Shown: positions 41,502 through 53,881, numbered from the stretch's first letter. The stretch is 64,000 nucleotides of DNA from Streptomyces spirodelae (GCF_017676385.1 NZ_JAFFZN010000009.1:124001-188000); one strand, 5' to 3'. The notes: a model not told the origin generated them from the letters alone. Made by a program: numbers and translations.

Positions 41502-42965
41502 GTGGAGATCACCGAACTGACGGAGCCGGAAAGGCGCGTGTGGGAGGCGTTTCCGCGGGGCGAGCCGGTCGACCTCTCGGCGGCCGAAGATCGCACCGTG
41601 CGGGCCCGGGTACTGCGCTCCCTGCTGCTGACGACGCCCGACGAGAACGGGGAGATACCCGCGCTGCGGCTGCGGGGCGCGCGGGTGACGGGTGAGCTCA
41701 ATGTGCACTCCGGCCATGTCAGCTGCCCGGTGTCGCTGCGGGAGTGCGACTTCGACGAGACGGTCGTCCTCTACGGAGCCGAGTTCCGGCAGCTCACCCT
41801 GGGCGGGTGCCGGATGCCGGGGCTGTGGGCGACCACCCTGCGCGTCGACGGGGCGCTGCGGCTGAACGACTGCCGCGTCACTGGCGCGGTCGCACTGTCC
41901 GGGGCGCGTATCGCGGGCGCCCTCTTCCTGGACCGCGCCGAGGTGGGCGTACCGGCCCAGGCTGCGGGGGAGGGCGGCACACAACCGGCCGAACGGCCGG
42001 AATCCCCGCTGAAGCTCGACCACGCGACCGTCGGCGAGGATCTGCGCGCCACCCGGCTGACCGTGCACGGCAGGGCCCGGCTCGACGGAGTGACCGTGAC
42101 GGGCCTCGTCCGGCTCGACGACGCTTGTCTCCTGCAGCCCGGCGGCACCGCACTCCAAGCCGAGACCCTCACCGTGGGCACCGATCTGCACGCCATGCGA
42201 CTGTGGGCCGAGGGCCGCGTCAACCTGCGCGGCGCGACCGTTCCCGGGCAGCTCAACCTCAGTTGTGCGCGGCTGTCCAACCCGGGCGGCGTCGCGCTGC
42301 GGGCCAGCAGCTGCACGGCGGGCGAGTTCTGGCTGCGCGAGGCCCGCCCCGTCGAGGGCGTCGTCAATCTGCGCCGGGGCCGGTTCGAACTGCTGCACAT
42401 CAGCCCCGAGGTGTGGCCCGCCGCGGTGCGGCTCGACGGCCTGACGTACACGACGCTCGTACCCGCCCGCCCGGCAGCCGAACGGCTGGAGGTGCTCACC
42501 CGCGACGGCGACGGCTATGTACCCTTCGCCTACGAACAGTTGACGGCCGCCTACCGGCACATCGGTGACGACGCGGCGGCCCGTACCGTCCAGCTCGCCA
42601 AGCAGCGCAGACACCGCACGACGCTCGCCCTCCACGGGCGGCTGTGGGGCCATCTCCAGGATGTGACCGTGGGCTACGGCTTCCGGCCGATGCGGGCCGC
42701 CGGCTGGCTGGCCGGACTGCTCCTGGTGGGCGCGGTCACCTACGGACTGCGTCCGCCGCGCCCTCTGAAGGCCGACGAGGCACCGGGCTTCAACGCCTTC
42801 GCGTACGCCCTGGACCTGCTGCTGCCGATCATCGACTTCGGCCAGGAGAAGGCGTACGCCCCGCAGGGCGGGTACCAGTGGCTGGCGTATCTGCTCATCG
42901 TCGCCGGCTGGGTGCTGGCCACTACGTTCGTGACCGGCGTCAACCGCGCGGTGAGCCGGTACTGA
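41502..42965 (+). CDS. Membrane protein with pentapeptide-like repeats
   Basis: A 487-residue protein. Residues about 50-330 consist of short beta-helix-like repeats with regularly spaced Leu and Gly (LRLRGARVTGELNVHSGH, LDGVTVTGLVRLDDACL and similar), reminiscent of pentapeptide-repeat domains. Two hydrophobic helices follow near the C-terminus (GWLAGLLLVGAVTYGL and WLAYLLIVAGWVLATTF), flanking a FDFGQE-like conserved loop that reads LPIIDFGQEKAYAPQGGYQW. Similar proteins are often annotated as oxidoreductase-like or hypothetical. The GTG at 41502 is the assumed start. The function is unknown; it could be a membrane-tethered scaffold. Confidence 0.75.
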   Translation: MEITELTEPERRVWEAFPRGEPVDLSAAEDRTVRARVLRSLLLTTPDENGEIPALRLRGARVTGELNVHSGHVSCPVSLRECDFDETVVLYGAEFRQLTLGGCRMPGLWATTLRVDGALRLNDCRVTGAVALSGARIAGALFLDRAEVGVPAQAAGEGGTQPAERPESPLKLDHATVGEDLRATRLTVHGRARLDGVTVTGLVRLDDACLLQPGGTALQAETLTVGTDLHAMRLWAEGRVNLRGATVPGQLNLSCARLSNPGGVALRASSCTAGEFWLREARPVEGVVNLRRGRFELLHISPEVWPAAVRLDGLTYTTLVPARPAAERLEVLTRDGDGYVPFAYEQLTAAYRHIGDDAAARTVQLAKQRRHRTTLALHGRLWGHLQDVTVGYGFRPMRAAGWLAGLLLVGAVTYGLRPPRPLKADEAPGFNAFAYALDLLLPIIDFGQEKAYAPQGGYQWLAYLLIVAGWVLATTFVTGVNRAVSRY

Positions 42966-42980
42966 CCGGGCGTTCGGCGC

Positions 42981-44369
42981 TCAGGCGCGCCAGATCGTCG
43001 TCGTGTTGCAGAACTCGCGGATGCCGTGCCCGGACAGCTCCCGCCCGTAGCCGGAGCGCTTGACGCCGCCGAAGGGCAGGGCCGGATGCGAGGCGGTCAT
43101 TCCGTTGAAGTAGATGCCGCCCGCCTCCAGGTCCTGCGCGAAGCGGTCGGTCTCGCACTCGTCCCGCGTCCACACGTTGGAGCTGAGCCCGAAGGGGGTG
43201 TCGTTGGCCAGCTCGATGGCCTCGTCGATGTCGCGCGTCCGGTAGAGGGAGGCGACCGGGCCGAACGCCTCCTCGCGGTGGATGCGCATCTGCTCGGTCA
43301 CGCCGGTGAGCACCGTCGGCTCGTAGTAGAAGCCCCGGTCCAGGCCCTCGGGGCGGCGCCCACCGCACAGCGCCTGCGCGCCCTGGGTGAGCGCGTCGGT
43401 GACCAGCTCCTCCAGGTCGTCGCGACCCTGCCGGCTGGCGAGCGGGCCCACGTCCGTTCCGGGCTCCATGGGGTCGCCCACGGTCAGCGCTCGCATACCA
43501 GCCGTGAACCGCTCGGCGAACGCGTCGTACACGTCCGTGTGCACGATGAAGCGCTTGGCGGCGATGCACGACTGGCCGTTGTTCTGGACCCGCGCCGTCA
43601 CCGCCGTGCGTGCCGCGGCGTCGATGTCAGCGGAAGGCATCACGATGTAGGGGTCGCTGCCGCCGAGTTCGAGCACGGTCTTCTTGACCTCGTCGCCCGC
43701 GACCGAGGCGACCGACCGGCCCGCCCCTTCGCTGCCGGTGAGGGTGGCGGCGACCACGCGCGGGTCGCGCAGCACCGACTCGATCGCGCCGGAGGAGACC
43801 AGCAGGGTCTGGAAGCAGCCCGGCGCGAAGCCCGCCCGGTGGAACAGGTCGCCGAGGTACAGCGCGGTCTGCGGCACGTTCGAGGCGTGCTTGAGCAGCC
43901 CCACGTTGCCCGCCATCAGCGCGGGTGCCGCGAACCTGATCACCTGCCAGAGCGGGAAGTTCCACGGCATCACCGCCAGCACCGGGCCCAGCGGGCGGTA
44001 GCGCACCCTGGCCCGTACGGCGCCCGAGTCCTCGACGTCCTCGGCGGCCGGATACTCGGGTGCCAGCAGTTCCTCTGCCCGCTCGGCGTACCAGCGCATC
44101 GCCTTGACGCACTTGGCGGCCTCAGCTTCCGCGGCGGCCAGCGTCTTGCCCATCTCCGTCGTGATGACCCGCGCGACCCCGTTCGCCTCCCGCTCCAGCA
44201 GGTCGGCGGCCCCGTTCAGCAGCCGGGCACGCTCCTCGAAGGTGGTGGTGCGGTAGGTGCGGAAGGCGGCGTCGGCGTCCGCGAGTCGCTCTTCGATCTC
44301 CTGCTCGGACAGCGGGTCGAACGTCTTGAGGGTCTCGCCGTCAGCGGGGTTCACCGTGGCGATCGGCAT
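42981..44369 (-). CDS. gabD: NADP-dependent succinate-semialdehyde dehydrogenase
   Basis: A 462-residue aldehyde dehydrogenase of the GabD branch. PWNFPLWQVIRFAAPALMAGN is the cofactor segment, LELGGSDPYIV holds the general-base Glu and NNGQSCIAAKRF the catalytic Cys; the family end FGGVKRSGYGRELSGHGIREF is complete. It converts succinate semialdehyde to succinate in the GABA shunt. No GABA transaminase is adjacent; a glutamate dehydrogenase gene lies 3 kb away, which may be coincidence. Confidence 0.9.
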   Translation of the reverse strand: MPIATVNPADGETLKTFDPLSEQEIEERLADADAAFRTYRTTTFEERARLLNGAADLLEREANGVARVITTEMGKTLAAAEAEAAKCVKAMRWYAERAEELLAPEYPAAEDVEDSGAVRARVRYRPLGPVLAVMPWNFPLWQVIRFAAPALMAGNVGLLKHASNVPQTALYLGDLFHRAGFAPGCFQTLLVSSGAIESVLRDPRVVAATLTGSEGAGRSVASVAGDEVKKTVLELGGSDPYIVMPSADIDAAARTAVTARVQNNGQSCIAAKRFIVHTDVYDAFAERFTAGMRALTVGDPMEPGTDVGPLASRQGRDDLEELVTDALTQGAQALCGGRRPEGLDRGFYYEPTVLTGVTEQMRIHREEAFGPVASLYRTRDIDEAIELANDTPFGLSSNVWTRDECETDRFAQDLEAGGIYFNGMTASHPALPFGGVKRSGYGRELSGHGIREFCNTTTIWRA

Positions 44370-44423
44370 GGCTTGCGGCCTCTCAGCGGTGGGGGCCGGC
44401 CCAAGAGCCGGCCCTCGGGGTCT

Positions 44424-44618
44424 TCAGGATTCCGTGGCGGGCGGTACGTCCTCGGGGTCGTAGTCGTCCAGACCGGCATCCACCCGCTCCTCCTCCGTGC
44501 GCTTGGCCAGCGCCTCGTCGTCGGGCTTCTCCGGCATGCCGCCGTGTATCCGGCGTTCCTCCGGTCCACGGATCTGGTCGGGTTCGCTTCCTGCCTGGTC
44601 CGGCTGGCGCTTGGACAT
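44424..44618 (-). CDS. Small acidic hydrophilic protein (64 residues)
   Basis: A 64-residue ORF with a clear GAGGAG ribosome site before ATG 44618. It is rich in Glu, Asp, Pro, Lys and Arg (MSKRQPDQAGSEPDQIR at the start, a VDAGLDDYDPEDVPPATES tail) and probably disordered. I recognise no family. It may be a stress-related small protein, judging by its similarity in composition to the DUF5709-like protein at 57611 and its position beside the CBS gene. Confidence 0.65.
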   Translation of the reverse strand: MSKRQPDQAGSEPDQIRGPEERRIHGGMPEKPDDEALAKRTEEERVDAGLDDYDPEDVPPATES

Positions 44619-44814
44619 ATCCAGCTCCTCACCTCAGGTAGGGGTATTCAGATCATGGAAGGTTTTTGAGGTCATTCACGTCTGTCTCGGGTATCCCCTG
44701 TTTATCCAGGGAACACCCATTTGCCCGGTCGTACCAAGCGGAGCACGACGCGCTCCACCACCCCCCGCCCCCGTCCCGGCCTGTGGCACGGCCCGGCCTG
44801 GGTCCCGACCGGCC

Positions 44815-45234
44815 TCAGGTGTTCGCCGGGGCCGAGCTGATCTCGCTCAGGGCCGAGTCAGGGTCCCGGTCGACCGCGAGGTCGCCCAGGGCGACCATGC
44901 CCACCGCCTCCCCGTTCTCGACGACCGGCAGCTGCCGCAACGAGTGGCGGCGCATGAGCACGGCGGCATCATCGGTACCGTCGCCGGGGGAGACCGTCAC
45001 CAGCCGGGGGCTGCACACCTCCCGCACCGTCGTATGCAGAGGGTCGCGGCCCTCTGCCAGCACCCGGACCGTCAGGTCACGGTCGGTGACCAGGCCGCGC
45101 AGCTCGTCCCGCTCGGTCACCAGCACGGCGCCGATGTCCTCGTCACGCATCCGCTGCGCGACCTCACCGACACCGGTCAGGGTGCCGACCGCCACCGGCG
45201 CCGCGGTCATGATGTCGCGGACCCGCTGGGTCAT
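44815..45234 (-). CDS. CBS-domain-pair protein
   Basis: A 139-residue protein consisting of two CBS domains (RVRDIMTAAPVAVG and VREVCSPRLVTVSPGD mark their starts; GLVTDRDLTVRVLAEG is the inter-domain loop). CBS pairs bind adenine nucleotides and sense energy state; stand-alone ones are often stress-induced. AAGGAGG six bases upstream fixes ATG 45234 over the GTG just before it. A sigma-B-like promoter (GCGT-N15-GGGTAC, minus strand) lies about 90-115 bases upstream. Confidence 0.92.
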   Translation of the reverse strand: MTQRVRDIMTAAPVAVGTLTGVGEVAQRMRDEDIGAVLVTERDELRGLVTDRDLTVRVLAEGRDPLHTTVREVCSPRLVTVSPGDGTDDAAVLMRRHSLRQLPVVENGEAVGMVALGDLAVDRDPDSALSEISSAPANT

Positions 45235-45324
45235 CACCGTCCTCCTTCCCCATCGGTGGCCGGCGGCTCCGGCCGCCGCCGGACGGGCCGTACGTGGCCG
45301 GGCCGCCCCTGTGGACCGGGCCGG

Positions 45325-45349
45325 GTACCCGCGTCGCGGCGTGTCACGC
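45325..45349 (-). promoter_or_regulatory. Sigma-B-type promoter for the CBS gene
   Basis: On the minus strand: GCGT (45349-45346), 15-base spacer, GGGTAC (45330-45325). This fits GNNT-N14-16-GGGTA(C/T). The predicted start near 45318 gives an 84-base leader. Confidence 0.5.
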
Positions 45350-45352
45350 CGT

Positions 45353-45379
45353 GCGTCCTGGGCTCCCGCGACCGGGTAC
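45353..45379 (+). promoter_or_regulatory. Near-consensus sigma-B-type promoter for the GH15 gene
   Basis: GCGT (45353-45356), 17-base spacer, GGGTAC (45374-45379), 13 bases before the GH15 ATG. The spacer is one base longer than consensus. Transcription from here would give an almost leaderless mRNA. Confidence 0.35.
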
Positions 45380-45392
45380 TAGGGTCACCGAT

Positions 45393-48685
<3,293 letters not shown>

Positions 48686-48730
48686 GGCTGGAGAGGGGCT
48701 GCCCCTTGCCCGCCGTCGCAGGCCGCGGGG

Positions 48731-50098
48731 TCAGGGGATGCGATGCCTCGCGATGTGGCGGGCCGGGAACGTGGTGGGGGCCGCCCGCAATTGGTCGAGG
48801 GTGCGGTGCGCGAATGTCACGCCGGACTCGGCGATCTCGTGCAGCGGCGCCAGAAAGCGCACCGCATCATGGCGTTCGGTGCCGGCGGCGACGCGGGCCC
48901 GCAACCCCGCCTCGCTCAGTCGCAGAAGCTCGGCCGCGATCTCCCGTACAGGGCGCCCCGCGATCTGGGCGTCCAGCCCGCGGCGGGCGATGTCCCGCAA
49001 CGCGGCCCGGTGCGCGTCGGGACCGACACCCCGCAGCAGCTCCCAGGCCGCCGCGCGGGACGCCGGATGGTAGCCGAGCCCGGTCCAGAAAGCGGGCACC
49101 GCGTAGCGGGCCTCGAACGGCGGGCCGTCCACCGCGCGCAGCTCCAGGGTCTCGCGCAGCCGCACGTCGGAGAAGATCTGCGACAGATGCGCGCGCCAGT
49201 CGGCGAGCTGCGGCCTGCTCCCGTCCTCGAACCCGCGCCGCAGCAGGGTGCCGAAGGGGACCCGGGGTGCAGCCTGCCGACCACCGCCGGGTGCCGCGCG
49301 GTGGATCATCGGCAGGTTCAGCGCCCAGTCGATGAACATCTCCACATCCACGTCCTCGCGCAGCATCATCGGGATCACACTGGTGCGGGACGGATCGCAG
49401 CGGCTGAGGTAGTCCATCCGGCGGGAAAGCTGCCCGCACGGACGGCCGCCCTCCAGCGGCGCGTTGACGAACAGGGCGGCCGCCGGGGTGGAGGCCGCCG
49501 CCAGCACCCGTAGCTTCTCGGTCAGATCAGCGGGCGAGGTGAAGTCGAGGGACACCTGCGTCGAGAGGGCCAGCGACATCACCTGCACCCCGCCGGCGCC
49601 CGGTCTGCCCAGCCGCTCGAAGTGGCGCCGCATCAGCGGGGTACGTGAGTGCGGTACCCACTCCACTTCCTCGGGCGCGGTGAACGGGTACTGCGCCCCC
49701 GGGACCAGCGCGAAGCCGAATCCGCGTGCCGCCGCAGCCACTCGGCGCAGCCCACGATCGGTCACCTCGGCGAGGTCGGCGACGCAGGAGCACGGTGGCG
49801 AGGAGTACTCGACCGCGCCGCCGTGCTCCAGCGAGACCGTGCCGCCCTCCGACAGCCGCACCGCGACCAGCGCACCGCGGTCGTACTGGGGTTCGGTGTC
49901 CGGCTGGTCGGCGACGAGGTGCTCCAGCAGGGCGCGGACCCCGCGCGGCCCCTCGTACGGCACCGCGGCACCGGTCCGGGGGTCCAGCGCGGCGGTCTCC
50001 ACCTCGATACCGACCAGTTCGCTGCCGTCGGCGCCCCCCTCGATGACGTCGCGCAGCTCGGCCCGGGAGAGTGACGGTGTGACGGGGGCGAGAGCCAT
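48731..50098 (-). CDS. egtA: GCS2-family glutamate-cysteine ligase (EgtA-like)
   Basis: A 455-residue carboxylate-amine ligase of the plant/bacterial GCS2 type. LVGIEVETAAL is the ATP/Glu-binding start, VSLEHGGAVEYSSPP and MSLALSTQVSLDF are core strands, and IDWALNLPMI with RLRETLELRAVDGPPFEAR completes the signature. In actinomycetes this enzyme (EgtA) supplies gamma-glutamylcysteine for ergothioneine. The other egt genes are not in the window, so an ergothioneine role is inferred from taxonomy only. ATG at 50098 follows GAGGTG; the longer open frame upstream is not conserved-looking. Confidence 0.85.
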   Translation of the reverse strand: MALAPVTPSLSRAELRDVIEGGADGSELVGIEVETAALDPRTGAAVPYEGPRGVRALLEHLVADQPDTEPQYDRGALVAVRLSEGGTVSLEHGGAVEYSSPPCSCVADLAEVTDRGLRRVAAAARGFGFALVPGAQYPFTAPEEVEWVPHSRTPLMRRHFERLGRPGAGGVQVMSLALSTQVSLDFTSPADLTEKLRVLAAASTPAAALFVNAPLEGGRPCGQLSRRMDYLSRCDPSRTSVIPMMLREDVDVEMFIDWALNLPMIHRAAPGGGRQAAPRVPFGTLLRRGFEDGSRPQLADWRAHLSQIFSDVRLRETLELRAVDGPPFEARYAVPAFWTGLGYHPASRAAAWELLRGVGPDAHRAALRDIARRGLDAQIAGRPVREIAAELLRLSEAGLRARVAAGTERHDAVRFLAPLHEIAESGVTFAHRTLDQLRAAPTTFPARHIARHRIP

Positions 50099-50227
50099 GA
50101 CGCACCTCGGGGATCGGCCAAGCTGTCGGCGGACGGGAGAAACGGAACCATCCCGCAACCTCATCCGCCGTATACCCCGGCGTACGGCTCCACCAGGTAA
50201 CCCCTTCAGTGGACACCCGCCGGCCGC

Positions 50228-50791
50228 TCACACCAGCCAGGCACCCGCCGTGACCAGCCCGGCCGTGGCGCCCGCCGCCGTCTGCGCCACTGTGTGGTAC
50301 GTCAGCGCGATCCGGGACCAGCACACCGCGACCACCAGCGGCCCGGCAGCCGGCAGCCACCAGGGCGAGTGCACCACGGCGAGCATCGCCACCATGGCGG
50401 CCGCCACCGCCGAGTCCACGCTGATCTTCCAGAAGGCGTTGACCGTCAGCAGGACCACCGTCATCGTCCACAGCGCCACCATCGCGATCAGGATGTCCCG
50501 CGGCGCCCGGCCCAGCACCATCACCAGCGCGCCCAGCCCCACCGAGCCCAGGATCACCAGGAAGATCGGCAGCCGCTGTGTGCGGTCCACCACGTGCCGG
50601 TCGCCCCAGGTGCCGCGCCTGCGCTCCCACTCGATGTAGGAGGCAGGCACGATGCCCGCGCACAGTGCGGCGAACAGCCCCCAGGGCACCCCCGTCCAGT
50701 TCCCCGCCGCCGCGACGCCCAGCCCGGTCAGCCCCGCCAGCAGCGCGTTGCGGGGCTGGAGGACATCGGTGACCAGGCGTGCGGCTCTCAC
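50228..50791 (-). CDS. Multi-pass membrane protein, PAP2-like
   Basis: A 187-residue membrane protein with five or six hydrophobic helices. The C-terminal half (WKISVDSAVAAAMVAM..., then WSRIALTYHTVAQTAAGA) resembles the PAP2-superfamily pattern of His/Arg near helix ends (SRIALTYHT), so it may be a lipid phosphatase-like or undecaprenyl-phosphate-related protein. The GTG at 50791 follows GAGGAG and is chosen over a GTG at 50851. The function is uncertain. Confidence 0.7.
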   Translation of the reverse strand: MRAARLVTDVLQPRNALLAGLTGLGVAAAGNWTGVPWGLFAALCAGIVPASYIEWERRRGTWGDRHVVDRTQRLPIFLVILGSVGLGALVMVLGRAPRDILIAMVALWTMTVVLLTVNAFWKISVDSAVAAAMVAMLAVVHSPWWLPAAGPLVVAVCWSRIALTYHTVAQTAAGATAGLVTAGAWLV

Positions 50792-50893
50792 TGCGCGGGC
50801 TCCTCGGGGGAAGGGCGGACCCGCCGCGGGCGGCGCAGCAGGCGCCACCACGGTAGCCGGGCCCCGCGACCGCCCCTGACGGGGCGCGACCCC

Positions 50894-51643
50894 CTACGCC
50901 GGGTAGGCCATGTACAGCAGGGCCGCCAGGACGCCGCCGAGGAGAGGGCCGACGACCGGCACCCAGGAGTACGCCCAGTCGGCCTTGCCCTTGCCCTTGA
51001 TCGGCAGGACGAACGCGTAGGCGATGCGGGGCCCCAGGTCGCGGGCCGGGTTGATGGCGTAGCCGGTCGGTCCGCCCAGCGAGGTACCGATCACCAGCAC
51101 GACGAAGGCGACACCCGCGTACCCCAGCGCGGAGTTGCCGAAGTCGGGAATCTCGCCCTCGCCCTTCCAGGGCCCGGCGACGGGCGAGAACAGCACGAAG
51201 GCCACCAGCACGAAGGTGCCGAGCACCTCGGTGACCACGTTCCAGAAGCTGTTGCGGATGGTGGGCGCCGTCGAGAATATGCCGAGCGTGCCCGCGGGGT
51301 CGTCGTGGTCGTCGAACTGCAGCTTGTACGTGGCCCAGCACAGCACCGCGCCTATTATGCCGCCGAGCATCTGCCCGAGCAGATACACGGGCACGTCCGA
51401 CCACGCGGTCTTGTCGGCCACGGCGAGAGCGAGGGTGATGGCCGGGTTGAGGTGCGCGCCGCTGGGCGCCGCCACGCTCGCGCCGGTGAAGACCGCGAAA
51501 CCCCAGCCGATGTTGATGAACAGCACGCCCCCGCCGTTGCCGTTCGTGCGGCGCAGTACGTGGTTGGCGACAACGCCGGTACCCAGCATGATCAGCACCG
51601 TGGTACCGAGTAGTTCCCACAAGAAGATCGAGCCAGCGCTCAT
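50894..51643 (-). CDS. glpF: MIP-family aquaglyceroporin (glycerol facilitator)
   Basis: A 249-residue six-helix channel of the major intrinsic protein family. The two pore-lining NPA boxes are HLNPAITLALAV and AINPARDLGPRIAY; Asp after the second NPAR (NPARD) is the mark of glycerol-conducting members. GGAGGTAGCGG precedes ATG 51643. No glycerol kinase or dehydrogenase gene is adjacent. An extended loop (KLQFDDHDDPAGTLG) resembles other streptomycete GlpF proteins. Confidence 0.93.
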   Translation of the reverse strand: MSAGSIFLWELLGTTVLIMLGTGVVANHVLRRTNGNGGGVLFINIGWGFAVFTGASVAAPSGAHLNPAITLALAVADKTAWSDVPVYLLGQMLGGIIGAVLCWATYKLQFDDHDDPAGTLGIFSTAPTIRNSFWNVVTEVLGTFVLVAFVLFSPVAGPWKGEGEIPDFGNSALGYAGVAFVVLVIGTSLGGPTGYAINPARDLGPRIAYAFVLPIKGKGKADWAYSWVPVVGPLLGGVLAALLYMAYPA

Positions 51644-51792
51644 CCGCTACCTCCACAACGTCGCGGCTCAACACACCGTTCACTCGACGGCGATGGGCGC
51701 GCACCCTACTTGCAGAACAGTGGCCTGCTCCAGCCTGATGACCAACAATTCCGCAAGCAGGGATTGAGCTCGGGGGCGGAAGCGGTCGCCGA

Positions 51793-51804
51793 ACTGCATG
51801 CAGT
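51793..51804. promoter_or_regulatory. Perfect 12-bp palindrome ACTGCATGCAGT
   Basis: Lies in the 229-base gap between the methyltransferase gene and the start of the aquaglyceroporin gene, about 150 bases upstream of the latter. Apart from it I see no gene or clear promoter in the gap. Confidence 0.4.
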
Positions 51805-51872
51805 GGGAGGTGAGTTGTGGGCGGCGCACTGTCCTTCCCGGTGGCGGTGCTCACGGCACCCGCCGGCTCCGG

Positions 51873-52640
51873 TCACGTACCCGGGCCGCGCGCCACCCAC
51901 AGGTCCACCACGTAGGTCTCTTCCACCAGCTCGTCGGGGAAGAGCGTCTGCAGCCGGGCGTGTTCGGCCGCAACGAACTCCCGGGTGCGCTCCTCGTCCA
52001 TCACGAGGAAGCCCGAATGGCTGATCAGATTGCCCAGGTGGGTCTCCAGCGACACGGTACGGCTCCACCGCAGGTGGCGACGGACGACGTGGAGCCCTTC
52101 GAGCCCGGCCTTCCGTACCGCGCCGGGATGGTCGAGAGGGGTGAGGGAGGGCGAAGTGGCGCCGGTGTGGCGGGTGATGCGCTCCGTCTGCTCGGCGATC
52201 CAGGGCACGTCATGCGCTGAGGTGTTCCACCAGATGACGAGCGAACCGCCCGGACGCAGCACGCGCAGCGCTTCGGGAACAGAACGCGTGGTGTCGGTCC
52301 AGTGCCAGGACTGGGCGTAGGTGAGCAGATCCCGACTCCCGTCCGCCAGCGGGAGCGCGTTGGCGTCGCCCCGCACCAACGGCGCGTCCGGCAGGGTCTT
52401 GCGGAACCGTGCCGCCATGCCCGCGCCCGGCTCGACGGCGACCACGTCGGCACCGCGCTCCAGCAGCTGCGCGGTCGATATGCCCGTGCCGGCCCCGATG
52501 TCGCCGACACGCGCACCTGCCAGCGGTATACCGGCCAACTCCTCGATGGCGTAGAAGAGTTCGCCAGGGTAGGACGGTCGGTAGGTTGCGTAGCGGTCTG
52601 CCGCCGCATTGAACGATGTCGCACGGGATCGAGAAGTCAC
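51873..52640 (-). CDS. Class I SAM-dependent methyltransferase
   Basis: A 255-residue methyltransferase of the UbiE/Methyltransf_11 type: SFNAAADRYATYRPSYPGEL at the N-terminus, SAM loop VGDIGAGTGISTAQLLERGADVVAVEPG, then LLTYAQSWHWTD and the LRPGGSLVIWWN motif. The YAQSWHW segment is typical of a common actinobacterial group of unknown substrate. GTG 52640 follows GGATGGGG. Single gene. Confidence 0.9.
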   Translation of the reverse strand: MTSRSRATSFNAAADRYATYRPSYPGELFYAIEELAGIPLAGARVGDIGAGTGISTAQLLERGADVVAVEPGAGMAARFRKTLPDAPLVRGDANALPLADGSRDLLTYAQSWHWTDTTRSVPEALRVLRPGGSLVIWWNTSAHDVPWIAEQTERITRHTGATSPSLTPLDHPGAVRKAGLEGLHVVRRHLRWSRTVSLETHLGNLISHSGFLVMDEERTREFVAAEHARLQTLFPDELVEETYVVDLWVARGPGT

Positions 52641-52784
52641 CGCCCCATCCTGCCCCGGCCCGCACTCTGTTATCGCCCGGCACGGCACCGGTCGGCTGCC
52701 GCGGAGGCGCACGCCGCGTACGGGCGCCACCCCCGGGCGCCCGTACGCCGCCGACCGGGTCCTGTGCGGCGGGGAGGGGGCCCT

Positions 52785-52867
52785 TGCGGCTCGTTGCGGG
52801 GTGCGGGTGTGTCGTGGTTGCGCGCGTGGTTCCCCGCGCCCCGACGGGGCACGCGCAATTCCCCCAG
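52785..52867. repeat. Dispersed intergenic repeat, diverged copy
   Basis: Contains GGTTCCCCGCGCCCCGACGG (starting near 52838) with a GCCCC-GAC-GGGGC hairpin, matching the core at 2409-2434. It lies just after the stop of the double-NUDIX gene. Confidence 0.6.
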
Positions 52868-53881
52868 CTACCGCTGTGCGCCGCGCAGGAGCGCGGCCTC
52901 ATGGGAGGGGAGGAGGCGCAGCGCCTCGTCCCGGCTGAGTCGGCGTGTAGTGGCCGGAAGGTGGGACACGGCGACGTCGGCCGCGAAGAGATGGGTGATC
53001 AGGGCGCGGCCGCCGGCGGGGCACCCGGTGCTCTCGACGGCCAGCAGCCGCCCCACGCCGGTCGGCCCGTCTGCCGGGTGGCCCAGTTGGGTGCGCAGGG
53101 CGCGGGCCGCGGCCTCGCCGGGTGTCTCGGTCGCCGCCACCGGGGCGCCCGGCAGTCGCCAGACGGAGCCGCCGCCCCATCCGTCGTCGTCCCGCCCGCC
53201 CCCGGTGTGCCCCGCGTCCCGCACCAGGACGCGGCCCGTCCCGTCGGTGACCAGTACAGCGGCGGTGACCGCCGGACCGGGCAGCAGGGCGCGGCGGTCC
53301 CGGTCGGTGAGGGGCGCCGGATGGCCGTCGAACAGGTGTGCCGTATGGGCGCCGTGTTCGGCGGTGAGCGCGGCGGCGGTGCGGCGGCGCAGCCGCTCCG
53401 GGAGCCGGGTCAGGGCCTCGTCCTGGGTGACGAACTCGGCCGCGCGCAGTTCGTCCCGCTGGAGGCGCAGGTCGCGGGCGGTCACCGGGTGCGGCAGGTG
53501 GACGGCGTACACACAGGCGGTCAGTGCCCTGCCGTACACGGTGGCGGGCACGTTGTCGACGGCCAGCAGGCGGCCGACGCGGAGCGAGGCGGGCCGCAGC
53601 TCCTCGTGGAGCTCCCGTACCAGCCCGTCGACCAGGCCCTCGTCGTCGACCATGCCGCCGGGCAGGTCCCAGCCGGCCTTGTAGACCGGGTCGACGACCA
53701 GGAGACGGCCCCGTTGGTCACGGATCACAGCGTCGACGGCGGCGGCGGGTGCCGGGTGCGCCGCGAGGTAGGCGGCCAGCTCGTCCTGGGGGCCCGGCGA
53801 CGGGACCGTGCCGGGTGTCCGGATGGCCGGAGCGAAGGCGGGTGCGGTGGTGGTGGCAGGCGTACGGGGTGTCGACGTCAT
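52868..53881 (-). CDS. Double NUDIX-domain hydrolase
   Basis: A 337-residue protein with two NUDIX folds. The first (residues about 45-160) has a NUDIX box GGMVDDEGLVDGLVRELHEEL that keeps the REXXEE core but has Arg where the box normally ends in Gly. The second (about 195-330) has PGAPVAATETPGEAAARALR at the box position, lacking the catalytic glutamates, so it is probably inactive and structural. NUDIX enzymes cleave nucleoside diphosphates linked to another group. The ATG at 53881 starts a Thr/Pro/Ala-rich tail of 35 residues. Confidence 0.88.
   Translation of the reverse strand: MTSTPRTPATTTAPAFAPAIRTPGTVPSPGPQDELAAYLAAHPAPAAAVDAVIRDQRGRLLVVDPVYKAGWDLPGGMVDDEGLVDGLVRELHEELRPASLRVGRLLAVDNVPATVYGRALTACVYAVHLPHPVTARDLRLQRDELRAAEFVTQDEALTRLPERLRRRTAAALTAEHGAHTAHLFDGHPAPLTDRDRRALLPGPAVTAAVLVTDGTGRVLVRDAGHTGGGRDDDGWGGGSVWRLPGAPVAATETPGEAAARALRTQLGHPADGPTGVGRLLAVESTGCPAGGRALITHLFAADVAVSHLPATTRRLSRDEALRLLPSHEAALLRGAQR

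Noticed and set aside
44642..44694. Two GGGTAT motifs on the plus strand (44642-44647 and 44689-44694)
   Set aside because: They resemble sigma-B -10 elements, but no GNNT lies 14-16 bases upstream and both flanking genes are on the minus strand.
50172..50177. GGGTAT on the minus strand upstream of the glutamate-cysteine ligase gene
   Set aside because: No matching -35 (GNNT) at 14-16 bases; left out of the sigma-B set.
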